5,612 bases of DNA, from the NCBI GenBank assembly GCA_009784765.1, contig WQXP01000091.1, positions 1 to 5,612 on the forward strand, read 5' to 3'. Shown piece by piece: positions 1 through 5,612 of the stretch; position 1 is the stretch's first letter, and each line of letters opens with the position of its first letter. The position numbers were made by a program, and so were the translations under genes. Source of the DNA: Oscillospiraceae bacterium (GTDB lineage Bacteria > Bacillota > Clostridia > Oscillospirales > Ruminococcaceae). The notes below the pieces were generated by a model, which saw only the letters and a list, made by a program, of their open reading frames with translations, had not been told where the DNA came from and did no database searches.

Positions 1-126
1 GAGAAGCCGCTAAAAAGCGCGGTACGCAAATTCGCGGAAGATATGAGAGACTTGATTCGTTACAACAGTGAGTTCGATGAAGCCGCCGAAAAAATCGCAG
101 AGTTCTTGAAAGGGGCAGGTATATAA
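1..126 (+). CDS. C-terminal end of an upstream protein, probably a hybrid sensor kinase (partial at 5' side)
   Basis: Frame 1 is open from the window edge to TAA at 124-126, giving the last 41 residues of a protein that starts outside the window. The visible part is charged, predicted helical and free of membrane segments. No catalytic motif is visible, so the fragment alone does not define a function. Its core, DLIRYNSEFDEA, resembles ELLQHSEFEEA near the C-terminal end of the large kinase downstream, where this tail follows an Hpt domain. The inference is that this gene encodes a second hybrid kinase of the same family. It ends 2 nt before the cyclase start, so the two are very likely co-transcribed and translationally coupled. 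It could instead be another protein sharing only this tail. The reading frame is certain; the family assignment is moderate. Confidence 0.7.
   Translation, partial: EKPLKSAVRKFAEDMRDLIRYNSEFDEAAEKIAEFLKGAGI
111..119 (+). promoter_or_regulatory. Probable ribosome binding region for the GTG start at 129
   Basis: The purine-rich stretch AGGGGCAGG lies inside the last codons of the upstream gene, with 9 nt between its last G and the GTG at 129-131. It supports this GTG as the start of the cyclase gene. The GTG is also the only nearby in-frame start that keeps the first receiver strand (VLIVDDE) intact. The upstream stop codon lies within the spacer, which fits translational coupling. Confidence 0.5.
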
Positions 127-128
127 CA

Positions 129-1037
129 GTGAATGACAAAAACAGCGTTCTGATAGTCGATGATGAGAGGGCAAATATCAGCATACTCAAAGATTTGCTC
201 AAGAGCGATTATACAGTCTATGCGGCGTGTAATGGGGAAGACGCCTTAGAAGCCGCGCGGGAGTTCACGCCCGACGTGATTTTGCTCGACGTTCTGATGG
301 CAGACATGGACGGGTATGAAGTAATCGCACAGCTCCAAAAAGAAGAGGCAACATGGAACATTCCCGTGATTTTCGTAACAGGGTTAGACAATACGGGGGA
401 AGAAGAAAAAGGGCTGAACGCAGGGGCGGCGGATTATATCAGAAAGCCCTTTAATTCGAGCATAGTAAAACTGCGTGTGAGGAATCAAATCAACATAGTC
501 AATCAAATCAGGACGATTAACACGCTGAGTATCACAGACCAGTTGACGGGGATACGGAACAGGCGCGGATTTGACGAGTGCCTGAAAAGAGAGTGGGGGC
601 GAACAATCCGCGAAAAGCTGCCGATTAGTATTCTGCTCATAGATGCGGACAATTTCAAGAAATATAACGACGAGTACGGGCATCAGCAGGGAGATGTGGT
701 TCTGCAAACCGTCGCGAGGGTTTTGAGCGATTCGGTTAAACGCACGACAGACGTAGCGGCGCGGTGGGGCGGGGAAGAGTTCGCGGCACTGCTTCCGAAT
801 ACAGATATGGCAGGCGCGTTGGAGGTTGCCGAAATAATCCGGGCAGGAATCGAAAGCACACCGATTTTGCTGCTGAGCGGGGAATCAACGGGAATTACCG
901 TGAGCATAGGTGCAAGCACCATAATGCCGACTAACGAAACACTCCTGCACGATTTCATCGACAAAGCGGACGAGGCGTTATACGCTGCGAAATCAGCGGG
1001 TAAAAATTGCGTTTTCCCACCCATGGAGGACAAATGA
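129..1037 (+). CDS. Response regulator with diguanylate cyclase (REC-GGDEF) output
   Basis: A complete 302-residue protein with a GTG start. Residues about 5-120 are a CheY-like receiver: acidic pair D11-D12, phosphoacceptor D54 (LLDVLMADMDG), switch residue T84 and invariant K106 in the RKPF motif. A helical linker (about 113-134, with repeated NQI units) leads to a GGDEF domain, about 135-298. It shows the DxLTGIRNRRGF entry motif (137-148), the metal/nucleotide motif DADNFKKYND (172-181) and the catalytic GGEEF (214-218). The sequence RTTD (205-208) lies exactly five residues before GGEEF and matches the RxxD inhibitory site that binds c-di-GMP for product feedback. In this family, phosphorylation of the receiver promotes dimerisation and conversion of two GTP to cyclic-di-GMP in the cytosol; PleD- and WspR-like proteins are the known examples. 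No membrane segment or EAL domain is present. Its place between kinase genes suggests it is the relay's target. Biochemical class is very secure; the cognate kinase is inferred. Confidence 0.96.
   Translation: MNDKNSVLIVDDERANISILKDLLKSDYTVYAACNGEDALEAAREFTPDVILLDVLMADMDGYEVIAQLQKEEATWNIPVIFVTGLDNTGEEEKGLNAGAADYIRKPFNSSIVKLRVRNQINIVNQIRTINTLSITDQLTGIRNRRGFDECLKREWGRTIREKLPISILLIDADNFKKYNDEYGHQQGDVVLQTVARVLSDSVKRTTDVAARWGGEEFAALLPNTDMAGALEVAEIIRAGIESTPILLLSGESTGITVSIGASTIMPTNETLLHDFIDKADEALYAAKSAGKNCVFPPMEDK
1025..1030 (+). promoter_or_regulatory. Shine-Dalgarno sequence for the ATG at 1034
   Basis: GGAGGA lies in the last codons of the cyclase gene, only 3 nt before the ATG at 1034-1036. That ATG overlaps the cyclase stop as ATGA (1034-1037). 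The strong match and overlap indicate coupled translation. The spacing is shorter than usual, which leaves room for a later start (see the entry at 1099-1111). Confidence 0.65.
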
Positions 1038-4000
1038 AAAGGAATCCGATTAAGGTTAAAGAAGAGATAAGCCCAAAGGGCGGGCTTTGCCCGTCCGTAG
1101 GGCGAATCTTGACAATAACTAAAGCAATTGTGAGCCTGTTGCTCTGTATAATATTTATAAGCGGCGTTGCGGCAGGGTTGTCTGGCTGTAACAGCGGCGG
1201 CAGAGCTGTGAGCAATCGCTTCAATCAAGCCGAGCCGCCTGTGAGATATACGTCGTATAAAGACATTCCGGGGCTGAGTGCCGACGAACTCCGTGAAGCA
1301 GAGGCGTTGTTAGCGCGAATGAAAGAGCAAGGAGAGTCGTTTACATACGGCATGATGCTCAGCACAGAAGCATTCGAGAACAGCAGGGGCGGTATTAGCG
1401 GTTACTCGGCGTTAGTGTGTGATTGGCTGAGCGAGCTTTTCGGGGTACCTTTTGTTCTCGAGCATTATACGTGGGCGCAGTTGCTTGAGGGGCTTGAAAG
1501 CGGTGAAATAGACTTTACCGGGACATTGACAGCTACGGAAGACCGCCGCAAGACCTATTTCATGAGCGACCCGATTTCTCAGCGTTCGATTCGTTATTTC
1601 CGCCTTACAGGCAGTGAGCCGCTGTCAGAGATAGTAAAGAGTCGGTTGCCGCGATACGCGCTTTTGCAAGGAACAGTCAGTGCAGCGAATGTGCAACGCT
1701 ACGCAACTTATGAGTTCGAGGCGGTGTTTGTCGCAGAGTACTCACAGGCGTATGAGCTGTTGAAATCAGGGGAAATAGACGCGCTTCTCGGGGAAAGTTC
1801 AGCCGAGGCGATTTTCGATATACACGGAGACATTGTAACCAAGCCGTTTCTGCCGCTGATTTATTCGCCTGTTTCCTTTTCGGCACACAGCCCGGGGCTT
1901 GAGGTCATAGTTGATATAGTGCAAAAAGCCATAGAGAGCAATGGGGGCGATTACTTAAACGAACTGTACAGAGAGGGTCATCAACAGTATTTGACGCACA
2001 AGCTGTTCCTGATGCTCACAGAGGAGGAAAGTGAGTATATCAGACAGAATCCGACAATTCGCTTCGGGGCGGAGTATGACAACTACCCTGCGAGTTATTT
2101 CAACCTGCGTGAAAGCAAGTGGGGCGGTATTTGTTTCGATGTTCTTGAAGAGATTGCCGCACTTACGGGGGTAACTTTTGAAATAGCGAACGACGAAAGC
2201 ACCGAATGGCCCGCGCTTTTAGAAATGTTGACAAAAGGGGAGATTCCTTTCGTGTCAGAGCTGATTCGCTCACCGGAACGGGAAGGGCATTACCTCTGGA
2301 CGGATTATCCCTTTTTAACAGACCGCTCTGTGCTGATTTCGACGGTGGGCTATCCGAATATCAGCATGAACAATGTGCATACGGTGAGGGTAGGGTTAAG
2401 CCGCACAACAGCACATACTGAGTTTTTCAATACATTGTTTCCCAACCATGAGAATGTCATAGTATATGACGGGCAGGAAGACGCCATAGCCGCGCTTTCA
2501 AGAGCAGAGGTGGATATGGTGATGAGCAGTTACAGTACGCTTTTGTACCTCACGAACTATCTTGAGTTCCCGGACTATAAAGCGAACATCATCTTTGATA
2601 ATGACTTCGATTCAGGCTTCGGGTTCCACATTGATGAAGCGGTTCTGCAGTCGATTTTCAATAAATCGCTGAGCTTAATTGACACACGTATAATTTCGGA
2701 GCAGTGGATGCACCGTCGGTATGATTATATGCTCAGTATAGCACAGGCACAGCGTCCGTGGCTGATTGGAGTGACGGTGTTGTCGGTGTGCGTGCTGTCA
2801 TTAGTGGTTGCGTTCCTGATAATAAGTATTCGGGCAGGGAAGCGGCTCGGGAAGCTTGTGGAGGAACGCACAGGGGAGCTTGCGTTACAAACGGCGACTT
2901 TGACGGCGGTATTCGATACAATCCCGAATCACATCTTCACGAAAGACTTAAATTCGCGCTACATCAACTGCAACAAGAGCTTAGTGGAGCATTTCGGGCT
3001 TGTCAAAGAGAACATAATCGGCAAAGACGACGTGAGCGGCTTAGGAATCAGCGAAGAATTAGCCGAAAAGTTCATAGAAGAGGACAACAAAGCAATCACG
3101 GAAGGGCAACCCGTAGTAAAGGTCGAAATAGTTCCGAGTGTCAGCGGAGAAATGCCCCTGTACGAAATCATCAAGATGCCGCTGATTGTAGCGGGGGAAA
3201 CAGTGGGCGTAATAGGAATGTCTCAGGATATAACAGAGCGAGTTCGGCGAGAGCAGCAGTCAAAGCTGATTCTCGAGTATGCGAACAAACTGAACACCGC
3301 ATTAACGACGATAACGCAGTCTCAGGCAATCTCAGCAGGGGATTTGATGAACGCCGCCGACATAGTCGCCCGGGAGGGGTGCGAAGCCTTAAATGCAAGC
3401 AATATAGGGGTATGGTTTCTGTCTGAAAACAAGCCGTTTCTCAAGAACATTTCCTACTACTGTAACAAGAGTTCAAAGCACAGCGTATTAGCGGATTTCG
3501 ATTTGCAAAGCCGCAAAGAATACGCAAAGTTGCTGAGAACAGAGCGTTTGATTGTCATGAACAGCATCGAAGAGTGCAGCTTGATTGATTATAACAGCGG
3601 GGAGAGCGGCGAAGAAGCGGCATTGTGTTTGTGTGCCGCCCTTGACGCGCCAATCCACATAGAGGGAAGTGTAGTCGGTGTGGTGTGTGTAGAGCAGTTT
3701 GGCTGTGAGGAATACACAGCAGGGCGCGAGTGGACGATTGAGGAGCAGAATTTCGCGTCATCCTTGGCAGACTTGATGGCGTTGGCAATATCGGGCTTTG
3801 AACGCCGCAAAGCACAGCAAGAGGCGGAAATCGCGAATAAATCGAAGTCTACCTTCTTAGCGAACATGAGCCATGAAATCCGCACGCCGATGAACGCGAT
3901 TATCGGAATCACGGAAATCTTGCTGCAAAACGAACACTTAGCCGACGAAACAGAAGAGGGATTAGATAAGATTTACAATTCCTGCGATATGCTGCTGGGA

Positions 4001-5612
4001 ATAATCAACGATATTCTTGACTTCAGCAAGATTGAAGCAGGCAAGCTTGATATAATCCCTGTGCAGTATTCGGTGGCGAGCCTGATAAACGACTCGGTGC
4101 AACTGAACCTGATGCGCCTCGGAGACAAAGCGATTGATTTTGAGGTAGAAATAGATGAAAACGTCCGCGCAACTTTAGTAGGGGACGAGCTGCGAATCAA
4201 ACAAGTGTTAAACAATCTGCTGTCGAATGCGTTCAAGTATACCGACACAGGTAAGATTACACTTACCATAACTTCAGAAACAGCAGAAGTAGACAGATTT
4301 GCAGTCCTCGGAATAAAAGTTAGCGATACCGGTAAAGGAATGAGCGAGGAACAAGTCAACGAGTTGTTCACAGAGTACATTCGCTTCAGCCAAGAAACCA
4401 ACAGCAAAGTCGAAGGAACGGGGTTAGGGTTGTGTATTACCCAGCGATTAGTCAATCTGATGGACGGAACAATCAGCGTAGAAAGTGAACCCGGGAAAGG
4501 AAGCTTGTTCACAGTGGGGCTGATGCAAGGGGCGGTGAATAATCCCGACGGCACCTATGAGGTAATCGGCACACAAGTCGCGGAGAACTTGCGTCGTTTC
4601 CGCAATAATTATTTGACTAATAAAAAGCGCGGCCAGGTAGTCCGCGAGCCTATGCCCTACGGAAATATTCTTGTGGTAGATGACGTAGAAACAAACCTGT
4701 ATGTGGCGATTGGCTTGATGAAGCCGTATAAAATCATGGTTGACACTGCATCAAGCGGAGGGGAAGCCATTGAAAAAGTCAAAGAAAAAATCGCAGAGGG
4801 CGGCAAGTATGATGTGATTTTCATGGACCACATGATGCCGGAGATGGACGGAATCGAAGCGACGGGTCGTATACGCGCCCTTGGTTATGAGGAGCCGATA
4901 GTCGCGCTGACAGCGAATGCAGTGGCGGGGCAGGCAGATGTGTTCTTAAAAAGCGGATTTGATGAGTTTATATCGAAACCCATAGACACGAGGCGATTGA
5001 ACATTATACTCAACAAGCATATTCGGGACAAGCAGCCCCCGGAGGTCATAGAAGCGGCGCGGCAGCAAAGCCAAAATACCCGGGAGGGCGGCGGGGAAGA
5101 GGGTGCGAAAGGCAGCGGCGGAGCAGACGCGGTAATGCTTGAGTCATTCGTGAGAGACGGACGTAAAACAGTAGACGCATTAGCGCAAATCATAGAGAAA
5201 TCAGGCTTTGAAGGCAACGAGAACGCCCTGCAGAAGTTCACGGTATTCGTTCACGGAATCAAGAGTGCTTTGTGGAACATAGGCGAAAAAGAGCTGTATA
5301 AAGCGGCGGCGGAGTTAGAAACAGGCGGCAGGGAAATGAGGGTGGACTTGTTGCGAATGTCCGCGCCGGTGTTTCTTAAAGAACTGCGTTCACTTGTAGA
5401 CAAGCTTGAAACACAGTCTGCGCGGAGGGGAGAGGCACAAAGTGCAAGTTCGGGGCAATTAAGCGCGGAAAACCTGCTTGCTCTGCATGAGATGTGCGGG
5501 GACTATAACCGCAAAGGCGCGTTAGACTTGCTCACAGAAACAGGTGTGAATACGCCCTTTGTCAGTGAACTCAAAGAGCTGCTTCAGCACAGTGAATTTG
5601 AAGAGGCGCAAA
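1034..5612 (+). CDS. Giant BvgS-like hybrid sensor histidine kinase: 2x SBP_bac_3, TM, PAS, GAF, HisKA, HATPase_c, REC, Hpt (partial at 3' side)
   Basis: The frame is open for 1526 codons and leaves the window without a stop. Approximate residues: hydrophobic signal 25-51 with lipobox LSGC (Cys52); first family-3 solute-binding module 100-320; second module 341-562; membrane helix 576-599; PAS 622-738; GAF 768-922; HisKA 937-1003 with H947 in SHEIRTP; HATPase_c 1047-1170 with N-box N1065, G1 DTGKG 1098-1102 and G2 GTGLGL 1128-1133; receiver 1210-1335 with D1216/D1217, phosphoacceptor D1265, T1293 and K1315; Gly/Glu-rich linker 1350-1364; Hpt 1366-1459 with H1407 in HGIKSAL; tail from 1476. 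Tandem Venus-flytrap sensors outside the membrane are known from BvgS and relatives, where ligand state sets kinase activity. The expected relay is H947 to D1265 to H1407 and then to a separate receiver. The overlapping cyclase gene is the obvious candidate. All key catalytic residues are present, so it looks active. Ligand and true partner are unknown. By comparison with the upstream gene's end, the stop probably lies a few dozen bases past the window. Confidence 0.95.
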   Translation, partial: MKRNPIKVKEEISPKGGLCPSVGRILTITKAIVSLLLCIIFISGVAAGLSGCNSGGRAVSNRFNQAEPPVRYTSYKDIPGLSADELREAEALLARMKEQGESFTYGMMLSTEAFENSRGGISGYSALVCDWLSELFGVPFVLEHYTWAQLLEGLESGEIDFTGTLTATEDRRKTYFMSDPISQRSIRYFRLTGSEPLSEIVKSRLPRYALLQGTVSAANVQRYATYEFEAVFVAEYSQAYELLKSGEIDALLGESSAEAIFDIHGDIVTKPFLPLIYSPVSFSAHSPGLEVIVDIVQKAIESNGGDYLNELYREGHQQYLTHKLFLMLTEEESEYIRQNPTIRFGAEYDNYPASYFNLRESKWGGICFDVLEEIAALTGVTFEIANDESTEWPALLEMLTKGEIPFVSELIRSPEREGHYLWTDYPFLTDRSVLISTVGYPNISMNNVHTVRVGLSRTTAHTEFFNTLFPNHENVIVYDGQEDAIAALSRAEVDMVMSSYSTLLYLTNYLEFPDYKANIIFDNDFDSGFGFHIDEAVLQSIFNKSLSLIDTRIISEQWMHRRYDYMLSIAQAQRPWLIGVTVLSVCVLSLVVAFLIISIRAGKRLGKLVEERTGELALQTATLTAVFDTIPNHIFTKDLNSRYINCNKSLVEHFGLVKENIIGKDDVSGLGISEELAEKFIEEDNKAITEGQPVVKVEIVPSVSGEMPLYEIIKMPLIVAGETVGVIGMSQDITERVRREQQSKLILEYANKLNTALTTITQSQAISAGDLMNAADIVAREGCEALNASNIGVWFLSENKPFLKNISYYCNKSSKHSVLADFDLQSRKEYAKLLRTERLIVMNSIEECSLIDYNSGESGEEAALCLCAALDAPIHIEGSVVGVVCVEQFGCEEYTAGREWTIEEQNFASSLADLMALAISGFERRKAQQEAEIANKSKSTFLANMSHEIRTPMNAIIGITEILLQNEHLADETEEGLDKIYNSCDMLLGIINDILDFSKIEAGKLDIIPVQYSVASLINDSVQLNLMRLGDKAIDFEVEIDENVRATLVGDELRIKQVLNNLLSNAFKYTDTGKITLTITSETAEVDRFAVLGIKVSDTGKGMSEEQVNELFTEYIRFSQETNSKVEGTGLGLCITQRLVNLMDGTISVESEPGKGSLFTVGLMQGAVNNPDGTYEVIGTQVAENLRRFRNNYLTNKKRGQVVREPMPYGNILVVDDVETNLYVAIGLMKPYKIMVDTASSGGEAIEKVKEKIAEGGKYDVIFMDHMMPEMDGIEATGRIRALGYEEPIVALTANAVAGQADVFLKSGFDEFISKPIDTRRLNIILNKHIRDKQPPEVIEAARQQSQNTREGGGEEGAKGSGGADAVMLESFVRDGRKTVDALAQIIEKSGFEGNENALQKFTVFVHGIKSALWNIGEKELYKAAAELETGGREMRVDLLRMSAPVFLKELRSLVDKLETQSARRGEAQSASSGQLSAENLLALHEMCGDYNRKGALDLLTETGVNTPFVSELKELLQHSEFEEAQ
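1071..1096 (+). repeat. GC-rich palindromic cluster with competing hairpins near the kinase start
   Basis: CGGGC-TTT-GCCCG (1081-1093) is a perfect 5-bp stem with a 3-nt loop, extendable outward to eight pairs (1078-1096) with one G-T wobble. A second hairpin, GCCC-AAA-GGGC (1071-1081), overlaps its left arm. A third option pairs CAAAG (1074-1078) with CTTTG (1085-1089). These pairings exclude one another. The cluster begins 37 nt after the A of the ATG and is translated as part of the odd N-terminal extension (around SPKGGLCPSVGR). There is no T-tract, so it is not a typical terminator. It may be an interspersed palindrome or a translation-modulating structure; neither is shown. Confidence 0.5.
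1099..1111 (+). promoter_or_regulatory. Alternative start: AGGG followed by in-frame TTG at 1109
   Basis: AGGG at 1099-1102 lies 6 nt before an in-frame TTG at 1109-1111. Starting here would give MTITK followed directly by the hydrophobic segment and LSGC, with the lipid-modified Cys at residue 27, a textbook lipoprotein signal length. It would remove the hairpin-bearing extension from the protein. Against it are the stronger GGAGGA and the ATGA overlap at 1034, and the rarity of TTG starts. Confidence 0.3.

Larger units (their letters stand above)
1034..1189 (+). other. Lipoprotein-type signal peptide of the sensor kinase
   Basis: With the ATG at 1034, a 30-residue polar N-region rich in Lys precedes a hydrophobic stretch (about residues 31-49) ending in LSGC. 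Residues 49-52 match the signal peptidase II lipobox [LVI][ASTVI][GAS]C exactly, and the Cys codon is at 1187-1189. After it comes a Ser/Gly/Asn-rich stretch as in mature lipoproteins. If processed, the sensor would be tied to the membrane by lipid at its N-terminus and by the helix at 576-599. The N-region is longer than normal, so an uncleaved membrane anchor is the alternative; a later start would give a normal-length signal. Confidence 0.55.

Noticed and set aside
483..510. Direct 10-nt repeat AATCAAATCA (483-492 and 501-510)
   Set aside because: It is explained by repeated NQI codons in the helical REC-GGDEF linker, so it is probably a coding feature and not a regulatory repeat.
1071..1096. 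Hairpin cluster as an intrinsic terminator between cyclase and kinase
   Set aside because: It lies inside the open kinase frame and has no following T-run.
1109..1152. Perfect TTGACA (1109-1114) and perfect TATAAT (1147-1152) as an internal promoter
   Set aside because: The spacer is 32 nt, far from the about 17 nt needed, and no good -35 element lies at the right distance from the TATAAT. Both lie in codons of the signal region.
683..1228. 181-codon minus-strand ORF across the cyclase-kinase junction
   Set aside because: Antisense to two well-supported genes, with a low-complexity Ala/Ser-rich product and no motif.
2206..2421. 71-codon + strand ORF
   Set aside because: It lies inside the second solute-binding module of the kinase in another frame, with no supporting motif.
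2758..3426. 222-codon + strand ORF in another frame
   Set aside because: It lies wholly inside the kinase frame over the TM, PAS and early GAF codons. Its product is Arg/Ser/Asn-rich with no recognisable domain, typical of a shadow frame.
3973..4554. 193-codon minus-strand ORF antisense to HisKA/HATPase_c
   Set aside because: Ser/Leu/Ile-rich shadow of strongly conserved kinase codons, with no independent evidence.
4885..5241. 118-codon minus-strand ORF antisense to the receiver/Hpt region
   Set aside because: No domain; it mirrors the codon bias of the sense gene.

Overview
The window is a protein-dense, roughly half-GC bacterial segment with every gene on the + strand. It holds three signal-transduction genes packed head to tail: the last 41 codons of an upstream protein (1-126), a complete response regulator with a diguanylate cyclase output (129-1037), and a giant BvgS-type hybrid sensor kinase (1034 to beyond 5612). 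The junctions are 2 nt apart and a 4-nt ATGA overlap. There is no intergenic space for a promoter or terminator, so this is almost certainly the interior of one operon. No RNA gene, mobile element, CRISPR array or non-coding stretch longer than 2 nt was seen.

The kinase reads, from the N-terminus: a hydrophobic segment ending in a perfect lipobox (LSGC), two consecutive family-3 solute-binding (SBP_bac_3) sensor modules, a transmembrane helix, PAS, GAF, HisKA, HATPase_c, receiver, Hpt, and a short C-terminal tail. The catalytic residues of the full His-Asp-His relay are present (H947, D1265, H1407). The frame is open for 1526 codons without a stop and runs off the window's end. The cyclase has an intact receiver (phosphoacceptor D54), an intact GGEEF active site and an intact RxxD inhibitory site.

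The C-terminus of the upstream gene resembles the tail of the giant kinase (..DLIRYNSEFDEA.. against ..ELLQHSEFEEA..). This suggests that the upstream gene is a second kinase of the same type and that the cyclase sits between two paralogous kinases. The simplest reading is a locus in which periplasmic ligands bound by tandem Venus-flytrap modules drive a multistep phosphorelay ending on the cyclase receiver and setting cyclic-di-GMP output. The phosphotransfer partnership is inferred from gene order and domain content; the sequence does not show it directly.

Organism: the architecture (solute-binding sensor kinases with PAS/GAF/Hpt alongside GGDEF response regulators) is typical of free-living or gut-associated bacteria rich in two-component genes, including many anaerobes. 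The phylum cannot be fixed from these bases. A periplasm-facing lipoprotein-like signal and Shine-Dalgarno-type starts are the only further hints.
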